Assembly: GCA_949357655.1 (NCBI GenBank)
Contig: CASHTG010000001.1
Span: 3,224,001 to 3,288,000 of the forward strand
DNA: 64,000 bases
Reading direction: 5' to 3'
DNA from: Parascedosporium putredinis
Taxonomy: Eukaryota > Ascomycota > Sordariomycetes > Microascales > Microascaceae
In this document: piece after piece, positions 45,378-57,151 of the stretch
Layout of the letters: the number at the start of each line of letters is the position of its first letter
Numbering within the stretch: position 1 is the first letter of the stretch
The notes under the pieces: model-generated
Database searches by the model: none
What the model saw: only the letters and a program-made list of their open reading frames with translations
What the model was told of the DNA's origin: nothing
Position numbers and translations under genes: made by a program

Positions 45378-46856
45378 AAGTTCCGTGGACCTTCTTGTAA
45401 TGCCGATCTCATGCCGTCACTCACTTTACTACTGTATCCTCACCGACGCCGTGTCCACTCAACCGGTCCTTGATCCATCGTTGCTCATACCCACAAGTCC
45501 CCTTCCGAGCTCAAGCTGTTTGCTTAGAAGGTGGATAAAGGGGCGCTGGCGTTATTAGCGTTGGCCGGGCCGCCATCTTTGTTGGTCCCCACGAGGCAGC
45601 ATATCGATCTCTCGCGGACTTGTACCGAGGATGGGAACTGTTGATTTGTTTCATTCAAGTCTAGACCCGAAATGGTAATGGTAGGCCAGCACGCCTCACA
45701 ACAACCGGCGTTAAAGATGAATGTTGAAGGTGACGGTGTAGACTGTCTACGGGGCCCGCCTTCTTGTCTTTCCTCGAATACTCTAAAAGGTATGTAGGAA
45801 AGAACATTGGAGGAAGAAGAAAAGAAAGAGAAGCCCGGAGTTTGATATTTCCGTACCGCCGCCGTTAGAGGCGGTGTTTCACACCCTCATAGCACCGCCT
45901 TTTCTTTTTCTTTTTTTCTTTTGTTTTCTAAGCGTGGCCTGACCTCGCCCGTTGTCGTTCGGACAAAACTCACTCGGGCTTTAAGACTCCAATATCGCCA
46001 CCCCTCCATGATCTATATTGATCAAATTCTATGGCATTGTCACTGACTGCTTCTTTCCTGCCCGCCAACTCTATTTCTTCTCCCAGCACCCCGAGCATGG
46101 TTTTCTTTTTTTTTCTGTTTTCTTTTAGAGTGAATTAATCTTGTCAGCTCAAATCAGCCTTTCGTAGATACAACATCCTCGAGGATTCTCCAAACGCTTT
46201 CTTAGCTTCCACCCAGCGGGGCCCTTCATTTCTTTTTTCTTCCTTCCCTTGATTTTTCCTCGGGCTAGCTGTGTTGTTCCCCTCTCCAGCGCTTTACGAT
46301 TCGGGAGCAGGCATACCGGTTGGCGCACGCCTTCTAAGATTTAGCTCGGGTTAATACTCTCAGCGTTTTAAAAGTTGTAAGTCGTCGTGCTTCATGACGG
46401 GGAGTCGAACTCAAATATACTTTCAACAACTTTGGTGCTAACCGGCCCTCAAAGGCAAAGAAGGAACATTGGAGGTCGCCCTTACAAACTTTCACGGAAG
46501 GTGCCGGTGGTTTTCAAACCTAGCCCTGATCTATGCAGTCCTCACCACCTCGGTGCTAGTAGACGCGTGACTGTTCTGCTCCATTCCAACCGGTGGCATC
46601 TGAGTCTATCCCGGTATCGCATCGCCTCATCTCAGAACGTCTTCGAATGTATCCCTTCTCTTGGGTATAAAAACCCTGACGGCCGCACCTCGCTAGGCCC
46701 TACGAGGGTTGACAGAGCCAGGTGCCAAACAACGACGACATATCTGTACGCTTCTTACAGAGTCTCTTTCTTTGAACTGATTACCCCAAGGTGGCTTCTC
46801 TATACCGCCTATCCTAAGTCATATAAGCGACGCCCGATCCGCCCGTAACAGAGAAT

Positions 46857-49694
46857 ATGTTGTCACGGTCCCCACCAATCAAGCAGCTCTCCTCTTCCGA
46901 GGCTGACGTTGGGATCGACGCCGATAGTTCTCATCGCAGCACTAGCGACAACGACAGCAAGATCAAAGATGAGGAGGCCGTCCTTCAAGAAGCCATGCTT
47001 CGGGACTGCGTCAAGAGCGTCACTTGCGTTCTCCCGAACGTGTGCCCCGACTACGCGACTAAACTAGCATGGGAAAATAAGTACAACGCGCAAGCAGTCA
47101 TTGACGTAATTCTCAGCATGGAGTGCAAGGATACTCCCTACCCTCTGAGGGGCGAGTCTTCGAACCCGCGAAAGCGTAAACGCCCACACGATTCTATAAT
47201 GGAGATACTCGTGATGCCTTTAGGTGAGGTGACCCACACCCATGTAGAGTCGCTACAGACACATTTTGGGGGCTCTGAATGGGTTCGGGTCACCGCGTCG
47301 GCTAAAGAGTACCATCGCCTCAGGTCCGTTAACCTTTCCTTCCCCCCTTTTCATAGTTCCCTGATCACACTAGACCTTCATGTACACGTAGCATTATATT
47401 GCCCACAGCTGCCCTCCCTCTCCACCTTGAATTCAGTTGAAGCCTGGGCTGTCCATTGCTAACATCGACCCTCGCCCTCGCAAAATAGCCACAACGCCTT
47501 AGCCACTGCATTTCCAATGTTGCCGCCTTCCGCAATTACTCGTATTTTATCATCTTCCCAGGACTCTCTCCTCAGGGCTTACCAGGTGATTGCCGATCAA
47601 GGTGATGCGGCCAACCGGTCACTAGCGCCACAACAGAATTGCTCGCTACGAGACCAAGATGGGTTTGGCGAAAATTTCCAGTACGCACTCAAGGCCGCTG
47701 CGGACTCGGACCAAAAGTACTACATTGCTCTCGAAATGCAGGCCGCTCGCCGCATCGCTCGTTTCCTTGACCGACGTGGCAGGCAGGTAGGCGTTCAGCT
47801 CTCATCTTCCGCGGGAGCGGACGCTGCCGATGTAGCAACCCTAGAATGCGCCTGCTGCTACGGCGACGAGGTCGCTGAACGCATGGTCAGCTGTGATGGT
47901 GAGGCGGGTCATGTACGTCTTTTCCTCTTTCCCTTTTCGCTACATACCTGCGCCCTTGCTTCGTTCCAATCTTGTGAACTAAAGCTGACGCTGACATTGG
48001 CGCCTGCTATAGCTGTTTTGTTATAAATGTGCGCAAAAGCACGCGGAAACACAGCTCGGAGCATCTCGCTACGAACTAGACTGCATAGCTATTGGAGATT
48101 GCTCAGGAAGCTTCCCGCAGCTCAGCGCAAGCTCTTCCTTTGTGCCAGGACCGCCGCCGCTCTCGATCGTCTCGAACAACAGGCATCGATTCGCATGGCT
48201 GGGCTGGACAACCTCACCTCGTGCCCCTTCTGCCCTTATGCCGCGGAATATCCACCGGTGGAGTTGGATAAAGAATTTCGTTGCGAGAATCCGGATTGCA
48301 AGGCCGTAAGCTGTCGGTTGTGCAAACAAAAAAGCCATGTGCCCATGTCCTGTGAAGAAGTTGTCAGAGGGGAAGAAGGATCGTCTGCGCGTCGCAAGAT
48401 TGAGGAGGCAATGTCGGCTGCTGTGATTCGGACGTGTAACAAATGTAAGACTCTTCACTTCTTTCTTTCCCCTTTCCCCTTTCCCACCACTGCATTCACC
48501 CCGCCTACTTGAAATGCTAATTCTGTCTCTAGGCCAGGTTCCTTTTATAAAGGAGGTTGGGTGCAATAGAATGCGGTGCCAGACACCTGGGTGCCAGAAC
48601 GTGCAATGCTATGTCTGCTCGAAAGTGTGTAATTACGACCATTTTGATCAAGCGGCGACCGGGACATCCTCGTTGTGTCCGCTGTACGACCAATCGATTC
48701 ATGCACGACACCAGGCGGAGGCTGAAGCCGCGGAACAGGCTGCGATGAAAGCTCTTCTCGAGCAGAATCCCGAACTAGACGAAAATTCTTTAAAAATTAG
48801 GGTCTCGAAGGAAGTCGAGGCCAGCGAGAGAAAAAGGCTAGCCGCACGAGGCGTCGGCCGAGACAGGCCCCTAATCCAATCGGGCCCAACTTCGCCCTCG
48901 GAAATCCCATGGCGGGCATTATGGGGCCCACAGGCCGCGGCGGCCATGACCGGCCCCTCATCCCAATGGCTAGGCGCCGCAGGTCTTTCCCGCGACAGCC
49001 ATTGACCCCAGAGCATATCTAGGGCAGTTTGGCGAGACAATTGGCCAGATTCCCGCCGATAGACAGGCTCAAATCGACGTTTTCCGGGATGCAGCCCTGA
49101 GATACTGGGGGGCGATTCCGGACTGGTGACTTTTCCTCCCCTAGCACCCATCCAGTCTGTAACGAACGCAACGAACGCAACGAACGCAACGAACGCGACA
49201 AATGCAACGGGCGCCGCGACTCTGGGGCTGCCGATGCAAGACAAGGCTTCGGGGCTTGCCAAAGAACTCGATGCGGTATCCGTATCAAGGCCCTCGGCCC
49301 TTATCCCGCAGGGGTGCGTGCCGGAGGGTCCCGCCAAGAACCAATAGTCCTGGACGACTCTGACGGGTCTGACAGTGAAAATGTTGGTGGGCTTGCCGGT
49401 GGTGAAGCCCAAGAAGAGGATGATGGTGAAGAACCCAAACCGAAAAGAGTGGAGACGCAAAAGGCGGTTCATCAACTCCGGTCGAGTTTGCCTTCCCGAG
49501 GGCCTCCTTCTCGGGGCCGTGCTTCCCGAAAGCTTGTTGACAGATTCAACAGTTCCACCCTTGCTACCCATGCGAAATTATCGAGTAATCTTCTCAGTGA
49601 TGATACGACAAGTTCCTATCTGGGTAGGCTGGAACAAGAGCTTGCGGTGATAGAGAGAGAGAGGCGGGGAGGCGGAGATGTGGGGTTAGAGTAA
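46857..49694 (+). CDS. RBR (RING-IBR-RING) E3 ubiquitin ligase, RNF216/TRIAD3-like
   Basis: Exons 46857-47323, 47489-47912, 48013-48444, 48533-49694; corrected length about 829 residues. The N-terminus has a CUE-like stretch (LPNVCPDYATKLAWENKYNA). RING1 starts at CACCYGDEVAERMVSC and continues in LFCYKCAQKH. The IBR is CPFC…FRCENPDCKAVSCRLCKQ, and RING2 is CNKCQVPFIKEVGCNRMRC with CYVCSKVCNYDHFDQ, matching RNF216-type RING2 including the GCNRM catalytic-cysteine context. The C-terminus holds Asn-Ala-Thr repeats, then an acidic EPIVLDDSDGSDSE motif resembling a SUMO-interaction motif, and ends in a helix (LGRLEQELAVIERERR). Breaks: C 48114-48116, two undercalls between about 48905 and 48985 not exactly placed, G 49107-49112 and G 49326-49328. 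Without correction the protein seems to stop at 49005. Confidence 0.82.
49161..49205 (+). repeat. 9-bp tandem repeat coding Asn-Ala-Thr
   Basis: Unit AACGAACGC four times in tandem plus a diverged fifth copy, inside the RBR gene. Because the unit is a multiple of three, copy-number change would only add or remove three residues. Confidence 0.8.
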
Positions 49695-50133
49695 GAGTGA
49701 ACAAGTAAGGGTGAACAAGTAACACCCGCATACCGGATCTGCTAGAGATCCCCGGAGGCGGGGACTTATTGGCGAAGGAGTTATGGCGTTGAATGGATGT
49801 TTGGTCAAGCACGACCCTTTACTTTGCTTGCTTCATGGGAACCGGGCTGGCGCTAAGCATACACGATACGGGACTTGATGTATTCTAGGGGCTCTTTTAT
49901 AGACGGACACTGGGCATCAAAACATGGACTTAGAGGGAGCCGTAATGATGAGATTTAAAAGCATCAGTTATAACTTTTTGTTCTTGTATCAAGGCGTGAC
50001 GCAAGCGTTGCATAGGGGGACGACATTCAAAAGTGCCGACCAGCGGAGGAGGAAAGCGAAACAGGAGACAGAGGGGCCCCAACGTCAAGGACGGGGGTGA
50101 ATGGGTGATAGTTTAGTGCGGCTCAGGAACTTG
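49695..50133. other. convergent spacer RBR gene / DCC1
   Basis: 440 bp between two 3' ends. It was checked for a continuation of DCC1 on the minus strand; none is seen, and the space is too small for the missing half. Confidence 0.5.
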
Positions 50134-50583
50134 CTAGTTCGTGGAAGGCTCTGGCGCGATTTCTATCGACTCATGGACAACACCAATAATGTGTAGACCC
50201 GTGGTTGAGGTTGAAGGACTAGGCTGGGCGGGGCTAAGGAAGATGAGAGAGTTTGAGGTGTTGCGTTGAGTAAGGATATACCTCTTCTCAGGGGTAACTA
50301 GCACAGCATGAGGATTCCCTGGCTCGAGGCGGAGTCTAAAAGAGGCCGACCCAGGGACGTGAGGAGGGCAAGGGTCAGTAGCGTAGACGGGGAGGAGAAG
50401 TGGGAGGACGACAGAAGGTGCTTTGGACAATAACCTACAGAGGGCATTCGTCACCTTCTAGAAGAGCCTGTAGTTCCGGGGTCAACTCAAGGAGCCGGTA
50501 GCTTTTGCTGTCGGAGACGTGGGCCAGGGGATGCCCGGACGAACAGGCGCTGGTACCGGGGCGTTGTTGTTGTTGGAATCCAT
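50134..50583 (-). CDS. DCC1: Dcc1-like sister-chromatid cohesion protein, C-terminally short
   Basis: Dcc1 belongs to the Ctf18-Dcc1-Ctf8 clamp-loader that supports cohesion. Corrected length about 150 residues. The start MDSNNNNAPVPAPVRPGIP joins LAHVSDSKSYRLLELTPEL and QALLEGDE; then come a hydrophobic LLSKAPSVVLP, the signature HAVLVTPEKRYILTQRNTSN followed by SLIFLSP, and TGLHIIGVVHESIEIAP. This is the N-terminal Dcc1 region. The frame needs one base in plus-strand G run 50527-50530 and a net two bases between about 50445 and 50475. The family is usually near 400 residues with C-terminal winged-helix domains; here the frame stops at 50134 and no continuation is visible. It may be a truncated gene, a pseudogene, or a local assembly loss. 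Identification rests on short motifs. Confidence 0.6.
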
Positions 50584-52519
50584 AGCGGTGGTTGTGGAGG
50601 AAAGTGGTACGTAGTGGTTTGATGGAAGCTTCCGTGGGGTATGGACCTCGCGTGGTGCTGGAAGAGAGGGGAAGGCCGGCGCCGATAGTTCCAGATAAAC
50701 CGAGACACGGACCCCTGGGATTTCGGGTTGAAGAGGGCGGGCAGAGACGGGAAATGCGGGCCAGGCCAGCGATGTGGGTGGAGCGGAGGGTAGATACCGG
50801 GCCTTGATGCTGGTGGCGGCTCAAGGGTGGTGGTGCCGAGATGCTGGTCTGGGTCTGGCTTGAGTCGTTTCTAAGTTGATAGTTGAGGCTTCCGGATGTG
50901 CATGGAAGATACGAGTTGTGAATACCGAGGTACTCGATGGATTATGATTACTTGTACGATGCGTTGGACGTGATGTGTTTGGGCATCGGCTGAAAAAGCT
51001 TTTTCTTATTATTGTTCTCATCATCCACACGACGGCTCAAACCAACGACAAGGATCTGTGATCATTCGATCACTTCACAGAGTTTAATCTGGGTAAAATT
51101 CTAGTTTCGACAAAACGCGGGCGAAGCGCGCTAGGCTTGATACGGGGGTAACCTTGAAGCCGATCAACTAGAAGGGGAGGGCCAAATTTTAATTTCTTAG
51201 CAAAAGAACATTCGAAAAGCCTCAAGAAGACCAGGCAGTGTGGCCTGGCTGGCCCTGCACGAGCCATGGGCTCCCACTACCGCCACTGCCGAAGGGTGAA
51301 TGCACCGAGACGGGTTGTGAATCTATTGTTGTTGGGGTTGTATTATGGACCTGGCCGGGTTCGCTGATACGTTGGCACACCCACCCAAAAGCAACCCTGG
51401 AGTGATCCTCGAGGTGGAGGCAGAGTTGTTGATCTTGGAGCGTTTGCCCGACGCGAATTTGTTATGGGCTCGACGCGTCGGGACAAGGGTTCTCCACACC
51501 ATCTCGATTGCAAGCCAAACCCACATGCCTTTTTAGGTGACGCTCGGGTAGTGAACTTGTAGCACCCATTCCCATTGCCTGGTCCCCGCTGCCTGACCGC
51601 TGGCACCTGGAGGAACAAACCTGGCCCTGTTTGGAACAATAGGGAGAATAATTCGAGGGATACTAATGATGATAATAAGCCCTGCATTGCATAGAAAGGT
51701 CTCCCTGAAACAGAAAACTCTCTTTCTCTGGCGGAGGACTGACCTGCATCAATTGATGTGGTGCACTGTTGAGATTTTGTGGTGGAGGACCTGATCAAGA
51801 TCCCCTCGCTTCGCGTGCCTGACATCAATTGCGCCTTCCCTTGACGGCGACCGACCTCTAAACGAGAGTCCAACCTGACCAGCACTTGCTCTTGCTTTTT
51901 GATTCTATTTTGTGGTTTCCATTTCTTTCTTCATTTATCTGTTTTACCTTGTTATCTTTCTTTTTTTCCTTCAAAGCCCGGGATTCTCCCTCATTTCTCT
52001 ATATCTTGCCCTTTCCACGACCTCACACAGATTCCTCGAACGGCAACTACGCACGCATAGAGCGGGAAGAAGAGGCAAAAAGAAAAAAACCCTTGTGCTG
52101 CAGTTCTGCAGGTGAACCAATAACAACGACCCAGACTTCTGCATCCTGCCGCCTACCGCCTACCACACGCAACGCGCACTGAGGTGCTGGTGGCTGTCCC
52201 ATGTTTACGACGCCTTGAACACCACGAATACACCGCCTGCAGATTTATTTAGCGTGCCTTCCTCCATTCTCACCTCATCTCTGCATCCCTCCTTCCTCAC
52301 TTCTCGCCCACCTCCACACTGCCGCCTAGTAAAGCGGCCTCGCGTTGTGCGGCCAGAATTGTGCGGCCCTGGATGATCCGACGACCCTCTGGGAGGCCGC
52401 TCTCCGCATCGAACCCACGCTCGACACCCGAAAAGCCGAAGTAGGAGGCCGGGCCTCGAATCTGGCGGGCCGATCGATCGCCCATCACTGTGATCGCTGT
52501 CGCGGTCCCCGCCGCCATC
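50584..52519. other. divergent spacer DCC1 / BUD3
   Basis: 1.9 kb. Contains a 12-bp palindrome (51747-51758) and, from 51890 to 52330, a CT-rich BUD3 leader. The 180-codon minus-strand frame 51343-51885 has no known motif and is not called. Confidence 0.5.
51747..51758. promoter_or_regulatory. perfect 12-bp palindrome
   Basis: CATCAATTGATG equals its reverse complement and shares the ATCAATTGAT core with 30532-30547 and 43997-44008. It lies about 0.77 kb upstream of BUD3. Confidence 0.35.
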
Positions 52520-55500
52520 ATGGTCCGCGTTACCGAAGAACTCGCCCTTTCCCCCAGCACGTCACTCTCTACCACGCTACCGATCCCCTCCTCGGCCACC
52601 TCCCCGTCCTCATCTTCCACGGTCCTTCGACCACGGCAAACTATACCCTGAACAGCTCCAGAGTTCAGGTCCACGTCTACAGCCCTGCCGGCTTCCAGTC
52701 CTATCCCCGTATCACGATATCCCCCAACTCGCCCTTTTACGGAGTTGTCAATCACCTACCGCGCGAATGGCAGGGTGACGAAATCTATCGAGGGCTGGCC
52801 TTTGGTCTGTTCAAATACTTTACGGAGCTGCCCGAACTGGTGAAGAATTACCTGCGAAACCAGTACCCTACGACACGGGCGAGGAGGCCAGGCTCGGCTC
52901 CCGCCCTGTTTGGTGAGCAGCATGCTGCTGACCTTGCGAGCTCCATGCTCAAGTCCGAGGTCACCACCGAGGTCGTCAATCAACTGCACGATGCCCTCCA
53001 AACCCAGCATATCAGCAATGTCGATATCGACTTTGTCCTCCCTCCCGGCTCCATAGTTCCCCTCCAACCCGAAGATTACTCCGATGTTCCCGAGGACGAA
53101 GACGATATTATGGACCCAACCCTTCGGCAATATGGAGGATATACGCCCTTGATCCGGCTCTTTGGCGAGCCAATCTTCCTCCCGACGGCTAGGCTGCGGC
53201 GCGCGCCTTCGAAGCCTACCTCTCTCAATCGCAGCAAGTCCTTCACAAAAGACCAAAGGCAGAGCTCCGGATGAAGCTCGGCGAACTTCTCGACACCGAG
53301 GAGCGATATGTCATGAAGCTCAATGAGTTGGTAAGGCACATTGCCGACGACTTTCGGCAGCTCGCCAAGCAACAGGCTCAAGGGAGCTTGAGCCCGTCCG
53401 AGGAGGAAGTGGGACGGCTCTTTCCTACTTCTGCCGACCGCATTCTGCAGATGAACTCGGCCTTTCATATCGAATTGCGTAGAATCATGGAAGAGTCCGA
53501 GGAAGAGGCGGTGAAGGACATCGAAACGCCCACGGTCGCTCTGGCAGGCTCGAAGCTGGGTGGGTCGGTCCGCGTCAAAGACCCCAGCGGTGCGCTTTCC
53601 GTCGCAAGGCTGTGCCTTGAGTGGTTCCCGAAATTCACCGACAGCTACCAGGACTATATCAAGGCTAGCCAGCACTTCCCGACTCTGCTGAATGGCTTCC
53701 TTTCGAAACAGTCATCCTTTAGGCAGAGGGTGAACCAGGCCGGAGAGCAAGCCATTCGCTCAGTCCTCATAGAACCCGTGCAGAGACTGCCCCGTTACAG
53801 CTTGCTCATTGACCAGATAGTATCGTCACTTCCCATCACGCATCCCGCACTGCAGCCCATGCTGAAGGCGCGGGACATCATTGCCAACATTTGCTCAATG
53901 GACGACCCCCTCCCCGATAAGCCCCAGACGACCACGCGAATGCGTAACATGGTCGAGTCATGGCCCCTGGATCTCGAACCGCAGGGACGTTTGATCCTCG
54001 CCGTCGACTTTATCGAGGTCCTCCCACCGTACCAAATCCCGAAGCCCGACGACACCGAAAACGCCGGAATGTTCCTCCTCTTCTCGGACTGCATTGTCAT
54101 TTTGAAGAAAAAGGTTATGGGGCTGACTGGCCGAGACCTCCTACGCGAGCTCGACAAGCCTTCCGCGGCAGGTCTCATGATGTCGATGACCAACGCCGCG
54201 GGAGGGCCCCCTCCTATGAGCTTGCCTTTGCTGGGTGGCATAATCTTGGCGACGTTCGCTTCTCCGAATCTATTCATGGGCAAATGGTGTGGATGACGTC
54301 CACGCAAGAGATGAAGGGCGCCCACGTCGGGCCTTATGTTAAGAGCACCGCCGTAACGTCTCGGTGCTTCGTGCTCCAGGAGGCTTACGAAACCAAGGCG
54401 TCTAAATGGGGGAAGACGTAGTCAAGGCCCGCGTCGAGGGTCGCTTCTCCGAGGCAGAACGAGAGAACCCGTGCTGGACTCTGCGGTCCGTCCGCATGCC
54501 TGATAACAATCTAGGCTTGTTTGCGGCCGTCTTCCAGGAGGGGATCGGTCAGCTTACCGAGGGACGAAGAGAACCCGCGCCCATCCGGGTCGTTGTTGAC
54601 CGCGAGAAGGGCACTACGGGCGCCCCTGTCGGCCATTACGGCGTCGAGATTGTGATCAATGTCAGCACGAATGATATGCAGCGCATCTCCATGAACACGG
54701 TCGGGTTGAATGGCAAGCTCTTTACTGATGAGATCGCGTTGGAGGACTTTATGCCGACCCTGTCCCGAAGAAGTAAGTCCCCGCGAGCTCTAGTTGTAGC
54801 AATCTTTGCGTCATTCGGTGTGTCAAAATCAATTCGGGATGCTAACCTGGCCAAACTTTCTAGTCGTCCAATTGTTGAGTAGCCAATTCAACATCCTAAA
54901 CCTACGGTTGTCCCCGGCCCTCATCTCCTACCACATTAAAATTTTGAAGGCGATGAATCTTGCCAGCATGGGGCGGGAAAAGTCTAGGTCCTTCTTGGCC
55001 AGCTCACCAGTTAAGCTGTTTTCAAGCTTTTGGGGTGGCGGCGGCTCTGCTGCCGAACCCCGAGCCCCACGAAGCATGCTCGAGTCCCGGTGACCAATGT
55101 GTTCCCACCGCCTGCGCTCCCGCGCACGAATAGCACACATTCCATATTCGGCTCCACGCGCGACAAGGACCGAATCCCGCTCGATGATGGGAAACCGGAA
55201 AACCCTCTTGTTCGTCTAGAGCAGACATTTACTGGATATGTTGCTGCGCTACAGACGAGAAAAGGCTCCATCATCGGGCGTACGCTCCTCAACCGATCCG
55301 GCGTCGATGAGCTCGCAGTCAATGACCTATACAACCGGCTCATTGAGTCACCGTTTGACATTGATTCAGCAACTGAATTGACAGCAGACATCATCTTTGT
55401 GGCCTTTGAGAAGTTTCTCCGCATCGCCTGGTCGGAGCAGATGGGGCCCATCATGACAATCCAGGCACTCGACACACTACAGGCGCGGGCGAACAAGCGG

Positions 55501-57151
55501 GTACCGGGAGACTTTGCCGACTTTGTCAACTATCTTTTTGGCGACATGGCGCCGCAGAACCGACGGGCCTTCACAGCCCTGATCAAACTTTTGGCCGACC
55601 TCCTAGAAGGCTGCGGAAACGATAGCGATCGCGGAGCCCTGACTCTTGCGTTTGCCCAACTCCTCGTTCCCGACGGAACGGCGCACAATTACATCAATCT
55701 GCTTGACATGCTTGTGGATGACTGCGATCGCATTTTTGAGGAAATCGCATTGAGCAACAGCATTCAACTTGGTGGTTCGGCGTACGAGTCGGTCAACTCG
55801 ATGACGCGAAGCATGAAGTCGCACACCGGCTCACTCACCTCGAACACGTCGTCTCTGCGACGCAAGTTTGGGTTCGACACTCTACTGCGACAAAACAGCA
55901 AGGATTCTGGGCACGGGTCCGTGTGGCGCAGCCTCAGTAAACACAACCGCAACGCGCTCTCTGGGGACATCAGCCAAAGTTCTAGTTTATCCAAGGGCTC
56001 GCTAGGCCGGGCGAGGTCCATTGATCTTGGCCCATCCCTAACAAACTCCGGAGGCCGGCATCGCGCGATAGGCCGCCCGTAGCCGGCGCTTTTGACGAGA
56101 TTCCACGGCCGGCAAGCTCCCACCGCCTCGAGTCCCGGCTTGAGACGATTGGGGAACCAGAGGTGGAGGCAACGCCAGCTCCCAAGACGCCAAAGAAGAA
56201 GAGGAGAAGCTCGCTCTCGGATCTGCGGAGCCTGATGGCCGCCACATCGATCGAAGATTCGACAACTCTGATGCCTCTTGACCTGAACAAGCAGACGTCA
56301 GAAAAATTCAACTCGGCACCCAGAATCCCCTCCCCGTCGAGAATTCCGATCAGTCCAAGCTCACAGGGTCTGAGGGCCTCGCGTCAAAAGGAGAATCTCG
56401 GGGGTCCCTGGGCAGTCTGGCAACACCCGTCGCATCTGCGTCGCAGGCTGCGGCTGGACTCGAGGCAGAAAAATCCAGTGCCGGCCGCTCACACGCGAAG
56501 ACGTTGTCATCCTCTAATATCCCAACACTGCGGCGCCCAACCACGGCAGGAAGCTCAGGCGAATCGCATTCAAGACCGACCAGCAGCCCGACAAAGGCTG
56601 GCACCAGCCAGAAGCTCCGTCTCCAGTCGCCGCAGAAATTGCGCGAGAGATTGCAGACGGAGAAGCAGGCTGCAGACGAAGTCGACGCATCGCTCAAGTC
56701 GGAACTGTCCAAAATTGCGGAGGACATGGCCCGAGTCAACGGAGGCGTTGGGGCGAGACTAAGCACGGTGGACATTCGCAAGCTGTCTGCTTCAGTCAAA
56801 GCACTCGAAGATCGCGTTCCCAGTGTGCTAAAAGATCTTGCAGACCAGCATCAGGCTCTCCGGGGCGACATGGAGACAACTCTCAAAGCCTCGGACGCCA
56901 AGGTCAAGGCCATCGACCAGCTCTACAAGGAGGCCATGGCGGAGAACGAACTTTTGTACGAAAAGTTCAACTCGGAACTTGGCAAGATTGTCAAGGCGTT
57001 GAAGGGCAAGGGTAGAGATGACAAGGAAGAACTAGTGACCAAGCTCAAGGAGCAGAGTGAGGAAACTGCAAGGGTGAAGAAGGAAAACGCGCGACTACGG
57101 AGAGAGATGGCGAGCCTGAGAGCGGCCATGAAGGGGACCTCGGACAATTAA
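52520..57151 (+). CDS. BUD3: Bud3-type Rho guanine nucleotide exchange factor (septation/polarity)
   Basis: DH-domain GEF that marks septation sites in filamentous fungi. Exons 52520-54772 and 54864-57151; corrected length 1515 residues. Start ATG 52520 gives MVRVTEELALSP then QHVTLYHATDPLLGHLPVLI, the family N-terminus. The DH domain is about residues 252-460 (LLDTEERYVMKLNELV, RSVLIEPVQRLPRYSLLIDQ), followed by a PH-like region to about 750 (GMFLLFSDCIVILKK, NNLGLFAAVFQEGIG). A RhoGAP-like helical domain lies about 820-980 (ENPLVRLEQTFTGYVAALQ…LIKLLADLLEGCGNDSDRG). A Ser/Pro-rich tail and a C-terminal coiled coil to the end complete it. Seven breaks, each one base short: C 52551-52555, A 53255-53257, C 54207-54211, G 54408-54412, C 55058-55061, C 56031-56033, A 56302-56306. 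An ATG-less upstream frame from 52345 is not needed. Confidence 0.9.

Larger units (their letters stand above)
42229..46856. other. 4.6-kb gene-free spacer and RBR-gene leader
   Basis: No reading frame with known similarity. Contains two adjacent 12-bp palindromes (43997-44020), other GATC/AATT words (43200-43220, 43770-43815, 44150-44225, 44700-44790), a purine-rich patch (44510-44665) and a 10-bp tandem repeat (45351-45377). From about 45890 the plus strand is CT/T-rich, typical of a leader. The stop-to-stop frame 46387-46848 just before the next start has no ATG at its beginning and no known motif; it is treated as 5' UTR. Confidence 0.45.

Noticed and set aside
46387..46848. 153-codon frame just before the RBR gene
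   Set aside because: No ATG at its beginning, no known motif, and it ends 8 bp before the RBR start; treated as leader.
48699..49571. 290-codon minus-strand frame
   Set aside because: Overlaps the C-terminal coding part of the RBR gene, which has recognisable features; the antisense product has only composition-driven repeats.
51343..51885. 180-codon minus-strand frame upstream of BUD3
   Set aside because: No motif, no introns or homologue recognised, and it lies in a promoter region.
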